A stretch of DNA of 47,128 nt from Nocardia brevicatena NBRC 12119 (GTDB lineage: Bacteria; Actinomycetota; Actinomycetes; Mycobacteriales; Mycobacteriaceae). Shown piece by piece: positions 1-11,102 of the stretch. The notes under the pieces were generated by a model. That model was not told the DNA's origin. It made no database searches and saw nothing but the letters and a program-made list of their open reading frames with translations. The stretch spans positions 1-47,128 of the forward strand of contig NZ_BAFU01000026.1 in NCBI RefSeq assembly GCF_000308495.1, in the 5' to 3' direction. Position 1 is the stretch's first letter. The number at the start of each line of letters is the position of its first letter. A program made the position numbers and the translations under genes.

Positions 1-1
1 C

Positions 2-37
2 CCTCGAGGGGGCCCATGATTATGGGCCCCCTCGAGG
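2..37. terminator. Strong hairpin upstream of nucS
   Basis: Two perfect 16-nt arms (CCTCGAGGGGGCCCAT and its complement) flank a GATT loop. There is no T-run on either side, so a classical intrinsic terminator is not proven. It most likely ends transcription of a gene lying before the window, or insulates nucS. Confidence 0.5.
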
Positions 38-170
38 CGTTTCTGCGGTACATCGTTTCGGCGGGAACAGATTTCGGTTCGTTGAAACACCACGTGTTGC
101 AGGGTGTTCCGTCTCTGTCGACGGTTCGCCGGGTGCTGCCGGCCGGATGAGCGGCTTTCGGGGCAGGGCC

Positions 171-176
171 TAGACT
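171..176 (+). promoter_or_regulatory. Leaderless-type -10 hexamer of nucS
   Basis: TAGACT ends 7 nt before the GTG start at 184 and no Shine-Dalgarno lies between. This fits the TANNNT -10 and leaderless transcripts common in mycobacteria and relatives. No good -35 is visible. Confidence 0.5.
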
Positions 177-183
177 TTCCCGG

Positions 184-864
184 GTGCGCCTTGTGATAGC
201 TCGCTGTCAGGTCGACTATGTCGGGCGGCTGACCGCCCATCTGCCCATGGCTCGCCGACTGCTCATGATGAAAGCGGACGGCTCGGTGCTGGTGCACTCC
301 GACGGTGGCTCCTACAAGCCGCTGAACTGGATGAGTCCACCGTGTTGGTTGACCGAAGCCGCCTCGGACGGTGATGAGGGGGAGCGGCTGTGGGTGGTCA
401 CCAACAAGACCGGTGAGGAACTGCGGATCCGGATCACGGAGGTCGAGCACGATACGAGCCATGAGCTCGGCGTGGATCCGGGGCTGGTGAAGGACGGGGT
501 GGAGGCCCACCTGCAGGAGCTGTTGGCCGAGCATGTGCAGACCCTCGGACCCGGTTACACGCTGATTCGACGGGAGTATATGACGGCGATCGGGCCCGTC
601 GATCTGCTGTGCCGGGACGCCGCAGGCGCCACCGTGGCGGTGGAGATCAAGCGGCGCGGCGAGATCGACGGTGTCGAACAGCTCACCCGCTATCTGGAGC
701 TGCTCAATCGCGACCCGCTGTTGGCGCCGGTCGCCGGGGTGTTCGCGGCCCAGCAGATCAGGCCACAGGCGCGTACTCTCGCCGAGGATCGTGGGATCCG
801 CTGCCTGACCCTGGATTACGACGCCCTACGCGGCACCGAGAGCAACGAATTCCGTCTCTTCTAA
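184..864 (+). CDS. nucS: Mismatch-specific endonuclease NucS/EndoMS
   Basis: NucS is the key nuclease of the non-canonical mismatch repair used by actinobacteria that lack MutS/MutL; it cuts both strands around a mismatch. The 226-residue protein has the family length. The N-terminal DNA-binding half includes the [11 protein letters not shown] stretch, and the C-terminal RecB-like nuclease half carries D140 and E154-x-K156 (VDLL then AVEIKRR). The protein ends in EFRLF, which resembles the short C-terminal tail that binds the beta clamp. The GTG start gives the family N-terminus [15 protein letters not shown]; homologues may begin two or three residues earlier, but the leaderless -10 supports this start. 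The small zinc-binding-type gene at 875 follows after 10 nt, as in M. tuberculosis. Confidence 0.96.
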   Translation: MRLVIARCQVDYVGRLTAHLPMARRLLMMKADGSVLVHSDGGSYKPLNWMSPPCWLTEAASDGDEGERLWVVTNKTGEELRIRITEVEHDTSHELGVDPGLVKDGVEAHLQELLAEHVQTLGPGYTLIRREYMTAIGPVDLLCRDAAGATVAVEIKRRGEIDGVEQLTRYLELLNRDPLLAPVAGVFAAQQIRPQARTLAEDRGIRCLTLDYDALRGTESNEFRLF

Positions 865-874
865 GCTTGGACAT

Positions 875-1192
875 ATGCCCCGCCGGAAACCACGCCCCCT
901 GCGCAACCATACGCGTACCGTGCGGTCGAACGGAGGCCTGCCCGGTGATGGTGATGTGTTCGGGCGCACCGAGCCCGGTCCCGACGGAGTGGAGGCCTAT
1001 AGGGTTCGTACCGTGCCGGGCGCGCGGGCGGTGAAGCTCTACCGTTGCCCCGGTTGCGATCACGAGATCGTGCCCGGTGTCGCCCATGTGGTCGCGTGGG
1101 CGGTCGACGGTGGCGAGGACGATCGCCGGCACTGGCATCGCGGCTGCTGGAACAGCCGACACACACGAGGGATCACTCGACGCTGGTCGTGA
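875..1192 (+). CDS. Small conserved Cys/His protein next to nucS
   Basis: This 105-residue protein belongs to a small actinobacterial family often labelled ATP/GTP-binding protein without support. No nucleotide-binding motif is visible. The conserved half runs from YRVRTVPGARAVKLYRCPGCDHEI to DRRHWHRGCW; its CPGCDH and HWHRGC groups could bind one zinc ion (inference). It follows nucS after 10 nt in the same direction, the arrangement seen around Rv1321/Rv1322, so co-transcription is likely. The first 30 residues are basic and low in complexity, so a later start is possible. Function unknown. Confidence 0.8.
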   Translation: MPRRKPRPLRNHTRTVRSNGGLPGDGDVFGRTEPGPDGVEAYRVRTVPGARAVKLYRCPGCDHEIVPGVAHVVAWAVDGGEDDRRHWHRGCWNSRHTRGITRRWS

Positions 1193-1206
1193 CCGGAGGA
1201 GCATCC

Positions 1207-1689
1207 ATGCGGACTCCAATCGAACCCCGAATCGTCGCCGCGGTGTTCGGTCTTCTCGGACCGGAATCGCTGACCGAGGCGGCCGGTAGCATTACTGTCC
1301 CGATCCGGTTCCCGGTCCAATCCGACGAGCCGGCGGGCCCGCACTTCGGTACCGGATTGTTCGACGCCTTCGCCTCGAGCGCCAAGACGCTGCACACGAA
1401 CCCCGCCGCGCATTACCGGGGTCGGCCGTTCGGGTTCGACAGTTCGGCTCGGTTCTTCTTCGAAGGTTTCGGCAGGCCACCGGCCCGACGTGCCGACATC
1501 GCTGCCGCCTCTCGACAGCTCTTTCGGACTTTGATCGGCGTGACGGCTCGCCGGCCGGTCGGCACCGCTCGCGAACACCGCCACACGGAAAAGCCCTCCG
1601 CCGATCAGCGGTCTCGTCGCAAACGCCCCAGGCCGGCGTGCCCTGGGCACCCGCGTCCGGTTCCGATGACGCGCCTCTGGTACCGATAG
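1207..1689 (+). CDS. Hypothetical protein with strong ribosome binding site
   Basis: I do not recognise this 160-residue product. It is called because GGAGGA lies 6 nt before the ATG and the gene follows the previous one after 14 nt. The first 100 residues have ordinary composition, with a FDAFASS segment and an aromatic-rich RFFFEGF segment near residue 95. The last 60 residues are very rich in Arg and Pro, which suggests either a disordered tail or that the true reading frame was lost by a frameshift near 1500. No signal peptide or membrane helix is seen. Confidence 0.45.
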   Translation: MRTPIEPRIVAAVFGLLGPESLTEAAGSITVPIRFPVQSDEPAGPHFGTGLFDAFASSAKTLHTNPAAHYRGRPFGFDSSARFFFEGFGRPPARRADIAAASRQLFRTLIGVTARRPVGTAREHRHTEKPSADQRSRRKRPRPACPGHPRPVPMTRLWYR

Positions 1690-1967
1690 GTCACACCGGC
1701 GGCCTGCGCAAGGGAACACCGGGATCCCGGCTCGTGGCCACCACTACGTGGCCGTTATGGATTCGCTCTGGCCGTTATCGACGCGCCTGGACACAACGAC
1801 CGGCCGCGAAACGCACGGGACCAAGGGTGGGTTGCCGCCCTCCCGCAGGCCGGGGCAGGCGAGCCGATCGATCGGATCGTCGCCGTAACCCTCGGAGGGG
1901 CATCGTATGACACCTGATACCGCCACATCACCTCGGCCGCACCGGGCATTCGTGGTCGGGTACGGGA

Positions 1968-1993
1968 AAGGCCGCCCCCGCGGGGGCGGCCTT
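1968..1993 (-). terminator. Terminator of the FilP-like gene
   Basis: A perfect 26-bp palindrome (AAGGCCGCCCCCG and its complement) begins 38 nt after the stop of the minus-strand gene at 2032. Read on the minus strand it ends in TTT. Between 1690 and 1967 I see no gene that I can support. Confidence 0.65.
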
Positions 1994-2031
1994 CCGCGTG
2001 CTACTTGTCGCCGTTCGACCCCGACGACCTG

Positions 2032-3045
2032 TCAGTTGCCGATATTTGCGTTCTCGCGCTCTTTTTCGATGAACTCGTTCTCGCCCTCGGACGCGCCTTC
2101 GGAGATCGCCCTCTGGTTCGGTCCGGAGACGGACTTGGTGCCGTTGTTGCCGATGGACTTGCGCGGCTGCGGTTCCGGCACACCGTCGAGCAGTTCGCTC
2201 TCCCGGTTGACCGCCGCCAGCATGGCGGGCACCGAATCGAGCTGACCGCGAATACCGAGCAGCTGGGCCAGCACGCGACCGCGCAGTACCCGCATCTCCT
2301 CGGCCAGTTCTTTGGCGTGCGCGATCTTGCGCTCCGCGGTCTGGGTGGCGGAGGTGATGAGGCGGTTGGCCTCGTCGGTGGCATCCTTGATGCGCTGGGC
2401 GGCCTCCGCACGGCTGGTGGCCTCGAGCTCCTCCATGGCGCGGGTGAGCTTGTTGCGGCGTTCGGCCATGGTGGCCTCGAAGTCCTGCTGGTTGGCCTTG
2501 CGCTTGGCCTCGGACTCCTTGGTCAGCCGGTCGGCCTCGGCCTGGGCGGCTTCGACGATCTTCGCGGATTCGGTGCGGGCCTTGGCGATCGTCTGCTCGT
2601 ATTCGACCTCGAGCGCTTCACGCTTCTCCTTGGTTTCCGCGAGCAGCGACTCGTACTTGCCGCGCATCTCCGCGGCCTGCTGTTCGGCGATGGACACCAT
2701 TTCGGCGGCCTCGGCCTGGGCGAGCGCGCGCACCTCGGACGCCTCGTCGGAGGCCAGGCGCAACATGCGGGAGATGCGGTCGCTCATGCCCTCCGCGGTG
2801 GTCGGCGGCACGGACAGCCGGTCGACCTCCTTGCGGAGTTCATCGATCTCGTCGCGGGCATCCTCCAGTTGGGCCGCGAGGTTACGGGCCTGGGCCGCCG
2901 CCGCGTCACGGTCGGTGGCGGTGACCCTCAGTTCGGCATCGAAACGGTCGAAGTAATTGCGCACCTCGTCGGGCGCATAACCCTTGCGCACAATGGTGAA
3001 GGGCAGTGCAACGAAGCGATTGCGATCGGACTCGGGTGACGACAT
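2032..3045 (-). CDS. FilP/DivIVA-like coiled-coil cytoskeletal protein
   Basis: The 337-residue protein starts with a short DivIVA-like segment (FTIVRKGYAPDEVRNYFDRFDAEL, residues ~15-38, quoted in part) and continues as almost unbroken heptad coiled coil to about residue 270, rich in Ala, Glu, Lys and Arg. This layout matches Streptomyces FilP and corynebacterial RsmP, intermediate-filament-like proteins that stiffen the cell and work with DivIVA/Wag31 at growing poles. The tail (~285-337) is polar and probably disordered. The ATG at 3045 is preferred; a TTG three codons earlier is the alternative. Neither has a clear Shine-Dalgarno. It is convergent with the genes to its left and has its own terminator. 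FilP versus general DivIVA-domain assignment is from memory of the family pattern. Confidence 0.8.
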   Translation of the reverse strand: MSSPESDRNRFVALPFTIVRKGYAPDEVRNYFDRFDAELRVTATDRDAAAAQARNLAAQLEDARDEIDELRKEVDRLSVPPTTAEGMSDRISRMLRLASDEASEVRALAQAEAAEMVSIAEQQAAEMRGKYESLLAETKEKREALEVEYEQTIAKARTESAKIVEAAQAEADRLTKESEAKRKANQQDFEATMAERRNKLTRAMEELEATSRAEAAQRIKDATDEANRLITSATQTAERKIAHAKELAEEMRVLRGRVLAQLLGIRGQLDSVPAMLAAVNRESELLDGVPEPQPRKSIGNNGTKSVSGPNQRAISEGASEGENEFIEKERENANIGN

Positions 3046-3131
3046 GGGCAACAAACTACAGCCTATGAACCGATGATGGTGACTCGACCGTGAATGTTAT
3101 CGACTCGACTCCATCGAACCCGATCCCGGTA

Positions 3132-3605
3132 CTAGTGCGTAACATTCGGATTCGGCTCGAGAATCTCCACCAGCACACCCCCGGCATCTTTGGGGTGAAC
3201 GAAGTTGATCCGGGACTCGGCAGTGCCGCGACGTGGGGAATCGTAGAGCAGCCGTAGGCCGCGACCACGGAGAAACGCCGAAACGGCCTCGATATCGGTG
3301 ACCCGGTAGGCCAACTGTTGCAGGCCCGGGCCATTGCGGTCGATGAACTTCGCGATAGTGGACGTTTTGTCAAGGGGGGCCAGCAACTGCAGAGCAGTCG
3401 AGTCGTCGTCGGCGGCCGGGCAGGACAGCATGGCCTCCTGCACCCCCTGTTCCTCGTTGACCTCGCGGTGGGTTTCCACCATGCCGAGATTTTCGGCGTA
3501 CCAGGCCACGGCGGCGTCCAGATCGGGGACGGCGATACCGACATGGTCTACGGCGACAACGTAGTCGGCGGGGATGAATTCGGAGGACGGGGTAGCGGTG
3601 CTCAC
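3132..3605 (-). CDS. mce: Methylmalonyl-CoA epimerase
   Basis: This 157-residue VOC/glyoxalase-fold enzyme interconverts (2R)- and (2S)-methylmalonyl-CoA in propionate metabolism. The two beta-alpha-beta-beta-beta repeats are visible. Metal ligands are expected in [10 protein letters not shown] (His), QLAYRV and the final VEILEP (Glu), and the signature [14 protein letters not shown] is typical of epimerases. The GTG at 3605 gives the compact N-terminus [21 protein letters not shown] and has GAAGG just upstream; the open frame extends further but without family similarity. It is divergent from fadA4, as Rv1322A is next to fadA4 in M. tuberculosis. Confidence 0.93.
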   Translation of the reverse strand: MSTATPSSEFIPADYVVAVDHVGIAVPDLDAAVAWYAENLGMVETHREVNEEQGVQEAMLSCPAADDDSTALQLLAPLDKTSTIAKFIDRNGPGLQQLAYRVTDIEAVSAFLRGRGLRLLYDSPRRGTAESRINFVHPKDAGGVLVEILEPNPNVTH

Positions 3606-3910
3606 CCTTCGAAAGTAGCGCGTATCGGTGGGATCGTCGCAGGTGCCGTCCCGATTCGAAGCGAACCGAGGGCGGATGCCCTCAAATATTCGCGGGTGAT
3701 CTGCGCATACCTCCGTGCCGGGCCGGTCGCGACCACAAGCTACCGTGGAGTAGACCGCATGGCCGCGTCGCTTCCGAGTGCGCGTGTCGGTGGTCGGGTT
3801 CGGACACGGTCGGGCCACCACCCCGTCCCGCCGAGAGGGACATCGAAGACATCTTCACGGACCGCTCACCTCAGAGGTCGGGGCCCGGCCCGGGTCCGGA
3901 CCGACCGGAG
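3606..3910. other. Divergent intergenic region, no gene seen
   Basis: This is the left part of the 414-nt gap between the epimerase and fadA4. It contains a 6-bp-arm inverted repeat (GAGGGC ggat GCCCTC, 3668-3683) and AT-richer sequence near 3683-3690 that may hold promoter elements. No open frame here looks coding. The right part is the repeat at 3911. Confidence 0.4.
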
Positions 3911-3997
3911 CGACGTCGCGTCGGCGGCGGCGCGAAGGGAGGGAAGACCCGGGGTCACGAGGGCCCCGACCCGCGCCGCCGGGAGGCGGCGCAATCA
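3911..3997 (-). repeat. Dispersed GC-rich repeat, copy A
   Basis: This is one of four related elements (others at 6550, 8991 and 16974). The core, GGGAGGGAAGACCCGGGGTC on the plus strand followed by ACGAGGGCCCCGACCCGCG, is identical to copy C, ending with a GCCGCC/GGCGGC hairpin. Oriented like the others, it begins with TGATT followed by GCGCCGCC on the minus strand. It lies 22 nt before fadA4 and is not attached to a visible minus-strand gene, so it is the exception among the four. Confidence 0.85.
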
Positions 3998-4019
3998 GAT
4001 ACAGAATGCGAGGCTTGTC

Positions 4020-5207
4020 GTGACCAACTCCGTGATCGTTTCCGGTGCGCGTACTCCGGTCGGCCGACTGCTGGGCGGCCTGAAGGATTTCAGCGGCTCG
4101 GATCTGGGCGGTTTCGCGATCAAGGCGGCGCTGGAGAAGGGCGGGGTCCGGCCCGATCAGGTCGACTACGTGATCCTGGGCCAGGTGCTGACCGCGGGCG
4201 CGGGCCAGATCCCGGCCCGGCAGGCGGCGGTGGCGGCCGGTATCCCGATGGATGTGCCCGCGCTCACCGTGAACAAGGTGTGCCTGTCCGGTATCAATGC
4301 CATCGCGCTGGCGGACCAGCTGATCCGCGCCGGGGAATACGACGTCGTGGTCGCGGGCGGTCAGGAGTCGATGAGCCGGGCCCCGCATATGCTCGAGAAA
4401 AGCCGTGAGGGCTTCAAATACGGCGATGTGACGCTGCGTGACCACATGGCCTACGACGGGCTACACGATGTGTTCACCGACCAGGCGATGGGGCTGCTGA
4501 CCGAACAGCGCAACGACTCCGAAACGATCTCCCGACAGGAGCAGGACGCCTTCGCTGCAGCCTCGCATCAGCGCGCCGCCGCGGCGTGGAAGAACGGTCT
4601 GTTCGACGACGAGGTGGTGCCGGTATCGGTGCCGCAGCGCAAGGGCGAGCCGATCGTGGTGAGTACCGACGAGGGCATCCGCGCCGACACCACCGTCGAA
4701 TCGCTGGCCAAACTGCGCCCCTCGTTCCGCCCCGACGGCACCATTACCGCGGGCTCGGCCTCGCAGATCTCCGACGGTGCCGCGGCGGTCGTGGTGATGA
4801 GCAAGACCAAGGCCGAGGAGATGGGCCTGAACTGGATCGCCGAGATCGGCCCCGCCGGCGTTGTGGCCGGGCCGGATTCGACACTGCAGGACCAGCCCGC
4901 CAACGCCATCGTCAAGGCCTGCGCCAAGGCCGGTATCGAACCGGCCGAGCTGGACCTGGTGGAGATCAACGAGGCGTTCGCGGCCGTCGGTATCGCCTCC
5001 ACCCGGAAGCTGGGGATCGATCCGGAGAAGGTGAATGTCAATGGGGGCGCCATCGCGATCGGCCACCCGCTCGGCATGTCCGGGGCCCGGATCGTGCTGC
5101 ATCTGGCGCTGGAGCTGAAGCGGCGCGGCGGAGGTGTCGGCGCGGCGGCGCTGTGCGGCGGTGGCGGCCAGGGCGATGCGCTGATCCTGCGCGTTCCGTC
5201 GGTCTGA
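4020..5207 (+). CDS. fadA4: Thiolase, acetyl-CoA acetyltransferase (FadA4-like)
   Basis: A 395-residue type II thiolase that condenses or cleaves acetyl-CoA/acetoacetyl-CoA. The nucleophilic Cys is in [14 protein letters not shown] (about residue 90), the His in [17 protein letters not shown] (about residue 350) and the second Cys in [12 protein letters not shown] (about 380). The domain is complete and of normal length. The GTG start gives [13 protein letters not shown], matching thiolase N-termini, with GAGG 6 nt upstream; the open frame before it is not conserved. Gene order with the epimerase and the thioredoxin-like gene matches M. tuberculosis fadA4. Confidence 0.96.
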   Translation: MTNSVIVSGARTPVGRLLGGLKDFSGSDLGGFAIKAALEKGGVRPDQVDYVILGQVLTAGAGQIPARQAAVAAGIPMDVPALTVNKVCLSGINAIALADQLIRAGEYDVVVAGGQESMSRAPHMLEKSREGFKYGDVTLRDHMAYDGLHDVFTDQAMGLLTEQRNDSETISRQEQDAFAAASHQRAAAAWKNGLFDDEVVPVSVPQRKGEPIVVSTDEGIRADTTVESLAKLRPSFRPDGTITAGSASQISDGAAAVVVMSKTKAEEMGLNWIAEIGPAGVVAGPDSTLQDQPANAIVKACAKAGIEPAELDLVEINEAFAAVGIASTRKLGIDPEKVNVNGGAIAIGHPLGMSGARIVLHLALELKRRGGGVGAAALCGGGGQGDALILRVPSV

Positions 5208-5228
5208 CGGAACGGGTGTGATGCTTTC

Positions 5229-5248
5229 AACTACGTATTGTCGTAGTT
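5229..5248. promoter_or_regulatory. Inverted repeat before the DUF3817 gene
   Basis: AACTACG and CGTAGTT are perfect 7-nt arms around TATTGT, 11 nt before the next start codon. The TATTGT spacer could be a -10, so a bound regulator would block transcription. The TAC...GTA pattern recalls BlaI/CopY-type operators, but this is only a resemblance. Confidence 0.45.
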
Positions 5249-5258
5249 ATTGTGCAGA

Positions 5259-5651
5259 ATGGTCGACATGGGCAATGTCTTCGACCTGAGCACTGTCGCC
5301 AAGAGGTTCCGCTTCGTCGCGTTCCTGGAGGCGGTGTCATGGTTCTTCCTTCTCATCGGCATGGTGTGCAAGCGGCTTCCCGACCCGGTGACCTGGCCGG
5401 TGAAGGTGTTCGGGATGACCCACGGCGCGGCCTTCGTGGTCTTCGTGTTGGTGGCCCTGCTCGCCTGGCGGGAACTGGAATGGAGCACGAAGACACTGCT
5501 GCTGGCGCTGGGGTCGAGCATCCCGCCGTTCTGCACGGTGGTGTTCGAGCTCTGGGCGGTGCGCGCCGGGAAACTGGGCGAACTGAGCGCACCCGGTGCC
5601 GCCGAGCCGGAAACGGTCGCGGGTGCCGCGTCGGCCACGGTTTCGTCGTGA
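5259..5651 (+). CDS. DUF3817 small integral membrane protein
   Basis: The 130-residue protein has three to four membrane helices: about residues 19-36 (VAFLEAVSWFFLLIGMVC), 50-72 (MTHGAAFVVFVLVALLAW), then 80-105 (LLLALGSSIPPFCTVVFELW). The FRFVAFLEAVSW start and GMTHGAAFVVF motif are typical of DUF3817. Its function is unknown. The ATG at 5259 is used; an ATG three codons later is equally possible, and no Shine-Dalgarno is seen. The tail after residue 110 is Ala/Glu-rich and probably cytoplasmic. The thioredoxin-like gene starts 13 nt after the stop, so the two are probably co-transcribed. Confidence 0.85.
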   Translation: MVDMGNVFDLSTVAKRFRFVAFLEAVSWFFLLIGMVCKRLPDPVTWPVKVFGMTHGAAFVVFVLVALLAWRELEWSTKTLLLALGSSIPPFCTVVFELWAVRAGKLGELSAPGAAEPETVAGAASATVSS

Positions 5652-5664
5652 CACACTAGATGCC

Positions 5665-6552
5665 GTGACTCGACCAGCAGCTCGCCGTCCATCGCCAGCC
5701 GTTGCCGCCGCCATGTCCGGGGCGGTGGATCTGTCCGGTCTGAAACAACCACCCGCCGGTGCGGCCGCCGCCGGTGACCACACGGTCACCGAGGCGGATT
5801 TCGAAACCAGGGTGCTGCGCCGCTCCATGCAGGTACCGGTGGTGGTGGCGCTGTACTCGCAGCGCAGCCCGGGCAGTATCGAGCTGATCGGACTGCTGGA
5901 GCGGCTGGTCGGCGAATCGAACGGCGCCTGGGACCTGGCCGCCGTCGAGGCCGAGAGCAATATGCGGATCGCGCAGGCGTTCGGCGTTCAAGGGATCCCC
6001 ACGGTCATCGCCGTGGCCGCCGGTCAGCCACTGGCCGACTTCCAGGGCGCACAACCCGAACCGCAGGTGCGGCAGTGGCTGGCCGCGGTGGTGCAGGCCG
6101 TGGAGGGCAAACTCGAAGGCGGCGGGGAACCGCAAGAGAAGATCGATCCGCGGTTCGCCACGGCGGAGGCACTGCTCGAACAGGGAGACCTCGCGGGCGC
6201 GGCCTCCGCCTACGAATCCATCCTGTCCGCGGAACCGGGCAATACCGAAGCCAAGGCCGCGCTGCGGCAGGTGCAGTTCCTCGAGCGGGCCCAGAAGCTG
6301 CCCGATACGGCCGTCGCGACCGCGGACACGGACCCGGCGAATGTGGACGCCGCACTCGACGCCGCCGATGTGGAGTTGTTCCAGCAGCGTCCGGAAGCGG
6401 CGTTCGACCGGCTCATCGCGGTCGTCAAACGCACCGCCGGCGATGACCGCACCAAGGCGCGCACCCGGTTGCTGGAGCTGTTCGAACTGTTCGACCAGGC
6501 GGAGCCGTTTGTCGTTACCGCCCGACGCAAACTCGCCGCGGCGCTGTATTGA
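5665..6552 (+). CDS. Thioredoxin-fold TPR protein, CnoX/YbbN-like, no CXXC
   Basis: The 295-residue protein has an N-terminal thioredoxin fold (about residues 30-140, with VVVALYSQRSPGS and the conserved GVQGIPTVIAV cis-proline loop) followed by TPR-like helices (about 155-290). The redox motif is absent: where WCGPC would stand there is SQRSPG, with no cysteine. It therefore cannot be a thiol-disulfide reductase and resembles CnoX-type holdase chaperones that guard client proteins. It corresponds to Rv1324 by position. The GTG at 5665 fits family starts. The stop codon is the first base of repeat copy B. Confidence 0.88.
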   Translation: MTRPAARRPSPAVAAAMSGAVDLSGLKQPPAGAAAAGDHTVTEADFETRVLRRSMQVPVVVALYSQRSPGSIELIGLLERLVGESNGAWDLAAVEAESNMRIAQAFGVQGIPTVIAVAAGQPLADFQGAQPEPQVRQWLAAVVQAVEGKLEGGGEPQEKIDPRFATAEALLEQGDLAGAASAYESILSAEPGNTEAKAALRQVQFLERAQKLPDTAVATADTDPANVDAALDAADVELFQQRPEAAFDRLIAVVKRTAGDDRTKARTRLLELFELFDQAEPFVVTARRKLAAALY

Positions 6553-6635
6553 CGGCGCCGCCTGGCGGCGGCGCGGGTCGGGGCCCTCATGACCCCGGGT
6601 CTTCTCTCTCCGCGCCGCCGCTGACGCGACGGCGC
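6550..6635 (+). repeat. Dispersed GC-rich repeat, copy B
   Basis: This copy starts at the TGA of the thioredoxin-like gene, reads GCGCCGCC after 2 nt, and ends just before the stop codon of glgB, filling the whole gap between two convergent genes. Its core is the reverse complement of copies A and C with a few changes (for example GGGGCCCTCATGACCCC in place of GGGGCCCTCGTGACCCC). The GGCGCCGCC/GGCGGCGC hairpin and a second GGGTC/GACCC pairing could act as a bidirectional terminator. Confidence 0.85.
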
Positions 6636-8855
6636 TCAGGCCGGTTCGGTCTCGGGGCGGGCTCCGGACGTATCCTCGTCGGCCGCGGCCGGAGGATCGG
6701 GTTCGTTCGGGGCGAGCCACACCGCGCTGAGCGGTCCCAGGGCCACGACCGTGGAGAACGGGTGACCCTGCCGGGGTTGGGGTTCGGTGTGGACGCCGAA
6801 GGGGTTGCCGGTGCCGGTTCCGCCATAGGGGGCGGCGTCGGTGTTGAGGAGTTCGGTCCAGTGGCCGGGGTGGGGAAGACCGATGCGGTAGCCGGGGTGG
6901 GGCGCGCCGGAGAAGTTGAAGAGGCAGGCGACGACGGAGCCGTCGGCGCCGTGGCGGAGAAAGGCCAGCACATTGGCGGCGCGGTCGTCGGCTTCGATCC
7001 AGGAATGGCCGCCCGGTGTGGTGTCGCGGCTCCACAGCGCCGGGTTCGCGCGGTAGGCGGCGTTCAGGTCGCGAACCAGGGTGCGCAGCCCGTGGTGGAG
7101 AGGGTTGTCGAGTTCGTGCCAGTCCAGGGCGCGCTCGTGTGACCATTCCCGGAACTGGCCGAACTCCTGGCCCATGAACAGCAGCTGTTTGCCCGGGTGG
7201 GCCCACATATAGGCGAGCAGGGCGCGGACGCCGCACGCCTTGTCGAATTCGTCGCCGGGCATGCGGGTCCACAGGGTGCCCTTGCCGTGCACCACTTCGT
7301 CGTGGCTGATGGGCAGCAGATAGTGTTCGCTCCAGGCGTAGGTGAGCGAGAAGGTGATCTCGTTGTGGTGCCAGGTGCGGTGGGCGGGGTCACGTCGCAG
7401 ATACCCGAGGGTGTCGTGCATCCAGCCCATATTCCATTTCAGGGAGAAACCCAGGCCGCCCACCTCGGTGGCGCGGGTGACGCCGGGCCAGGTGGTGGAT
7501 TCCTCGGCGATGGTCGGCACGCCGGGCCGGCGGCGGCGCAGGCCATCGTTGAGTTCGGTGAGGAAATCGACGGCCTCCAGGTTCTCCCGGCCGCCGTGGG
7601 CGTTGGGTTCCCAGCCGCCGGGTGGGCGCGAATAGTCCAGGTAGAGCATGGAGGCGACGGCGTCGACGCGGAGGCCGTCGATATGGAACTCCTCGATCCA
7701 GTAGTGAGCGTTGGCGCTCAGGAAGTTGCGGACCTCGTTGCGGCCGTAGTCGAAGATGTAGGTGCCCCAATCGGGGTGTTCGCCGCGGCGGGGGTCGGGA
7801 TGCTCGTAGAGAGGGGTGCCGTCGAAGCGGGCCAGGGCCCATTCGTCGCGCGGAAAATGCGCCGGCACCCAGTCGAGGATGACGCCGATGCCCTGGCCGT
7901 GCAGATGGTCGACGAAGGCACGGAAATCGTCGGGGGTACCGTAGCGGGCGGTCGGCGCGTAATAGGAGGTGACCTGGTAGCCCCAGGAACCGCCGAACGG
8001 ATGCTCGGCCACGGGGAGCAGCTCGACATGGGTGAACCCGAGCGAGCGGACGTATTCGGCGAGTTCCACCGCCAGCCGTCGATAGCCGAGGCCGGGACGC
8101 CACGAACCCGCGTGCACCTCGTAGATGCTCATCGGGGCGCGGGTCGGGTCGGTACGGGCGCGGGCGGCAAGCCACTCGTGGTCGGTCCACTCGAAGGTGC
8201 TCTCGGTGATCACGGACGCGGTGGCGGGCGGAAGTTCGGTGGCGAAGGCCAGGGGGTCGGCGTGGTCGGCCGTGCGTCCGTCGGCGCCGTGGACGCGATA
8301 CTTGTAGCGGTGGCCCGGTGCGGCGTCGGGGACGAAGACCTCCCAGACACCGGAGCCGCCCAGCGACCGCATGGGGAAGGTACCGCCATGCCAGTCGTCG
8401 AAATCCCCGAAGACGGTGACACCGCGCGCGTTCGGAGCCCAGACCGCGAACGAGGTTCCGCCGACCTCACCGTCCAGGGTGGTGTAGCGGCGGGGGTGGG
8501 CGCCGAGAACCTGCCAGAGATGTTGGTGGGTGCCCTCCCCGATCAGGTGTAGGTCCAGCTCACCGAGGGTGGGCAGGAAGCGGTAGCCGTCGGCGCCGAC
8601 GGTCACCCGCCCGCCCGGATGGGTGGTGACCACACGGTAGTCCATCAGATCCGGGTAGGGCAGGACCGCGGTGAACACACCGTGCTCGAGCGGTGCGAGT
8701 CGATGCTCGAGACCCCCGACTCGCACCGACACCGCTTCCGCTCGGGGGCGCAATACCCGTACCGCCGTGCCCTCGGGATGCGGATGCGCCCCCAGCACCG
8801 TATGAGGGTCGGGGTGCGTACCCGCGGCGAGCAATAGCAGGTCCCGACGCTTCAC
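6636..8855 (-). CDS. glgB: 1,4-alpha-glucan branching enzyme GlgB
   Basis: GlgB makes alpha-1,6 branches in glycogen/capsular alpha-glucan. The 739-residue protein has an N-terminal extra carbohydrate-binding domain (about 1-110), CBM48 (about 120-220) and a GH13 barrel. Catalytic motifs are visible: [11 protein letters not shown] (Asp nucleophile), TIAEEST (Glu acid/base) and [10 protein letters not shown] (transition-state Asp). The length matches mycobacterial GlgB. The GTG start at 8855 has a purine-rich GGAAAAGGCGG before it. It follows glgE on the same strand, separated by 196 nt that include repeat copy C. In mycobacteria GlgE elongates linear maltosyl glucans and GlgB branches them. 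Confidence 0.97.
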   Translation of the reverse strand: MKRRDLLLLAAGTHPDPHTVLGAHPHPEGTAVRVLRPRAEAVSVRVGGLEHRLAPLEHGVFTAVLPYPDLMDYRVVTTHPGGRVTVGADGYRFLPTLGELDLHLIGEGTHQHLWQVLGAHPRRYTTLDGEVGGTSFAVWAPNARGVTVFGDFDDWHGGTFPMRSLGGSGVWEVFVPDAAPGHRYKYRVHGADGRTADHADPLAFATELPPATASVITESTFEWTDHEWLAARARTDPTRAPMSIYEVHAGSWRPGLGYRRLAVELAEYVRSLGFTHVELLPVAEHPFGGSWGYQVTSYYAPTARYGTPDDFRAFVDHLHGQGIGVILDWVPAHFPRDEWALARFDGTPLYEHPDPRRGEHPDWGTYIFDYGRNEVRNFLSANAHYWIEEFHIDGLRVDAVASMLYLDYSRPPGGWEPNAHGGRENLEAVDFLTELNDGLRRRRPGVPTIAEESTTWPGVTRATEVGGLGFSLKWNMGWMHDTLGYLRRDPAHRTWHHNEITFSLTYAWSEHYLLPISHDEVVHGKGTLWTRMPGDEFDKACGVRALLAYMWAHPGKQLLFMGQEFGQFREWSHERALDWHELDNPLHHGLRTLVRDLNAAYRANPALWSRDTTPGGHSWIEADDRAANVLAFLRHGADGSVVACLFNFSGAPHPGYRIGLPHPGHWTELLNTDAAPYGGTGTGNPFGVHTEPQPRQGHPFSTVVALGPLSAVWLAPNEPDPPAAADEDTSGARPETEPA

Positions 8856-8990
8856 CGCCTTTTCCCATCGGTGGTCGACGTACTGCGGTCCTCCGACCCG
8901 GGCCCGTTCCGTCCCGACCTCGAGCCGACTCTGTGACGGCGGCGAGACGGTGTATGGGGAAGCCCTGGGCGGTGAGGACTTCGACAGCGT

Positions 8991-9051
8991 CGTAGGGAGG
9001 GAAGACCCGGGGTCACGAGGGCCCCGACCCGCGCCGCCGAAGGCGGCGCAA

Positions 9052-9054
<3 letters not shown>
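8991..9054 (-). repeat. Dispersed GC-rich repeat, copy C
   Basis: From 8995 the sequence is identical to copy A over the core, differing only in the loop of the terminal hairpin. The 5' third found in A, B and D is lost here. On the minus strand the element begins with TGATT, and this TGA is the actual stop codon of glgE, so the element appears to supply the stop. It sits between glgE and glgB. Confidence 0.85.
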
Positions 9055-11052
<1,998 letters not shown>

Positions 11053-11102
11053 GCGACAACCGTACCGGCGTCGGTCCGTCGCCCGGGCGGGGCGTTCCGT
11101 GG

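Noticed and set aside
1907-2245. Plus-strand frame with GGAGGGG before its ATG
   Set aside because: It runs through the terminator palindrome and antisense into the coiled-coil gene; composition is not protein-like.
3318-4019. N-terminal extension of the thiolase to 3318
   Set aside because: The extension lies antisense to the epimerase and through repeat A; the conserved thiolase N-terminus starts at 4020 with a Shine-Dalgarno.
5656-7272. Long minus-strand frame (538 codons) across the thioredoxin-like gene and into glgB
   Set aside because: Arg/Pro/His-rich composition without any domain; it is the antisense shadow of two recognised genes.
7197-8552. 451-codon plus-strand frame inside glgB
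   Set aside because: Antisense shadow of glgB; Gly/Val-rich and no similarity.
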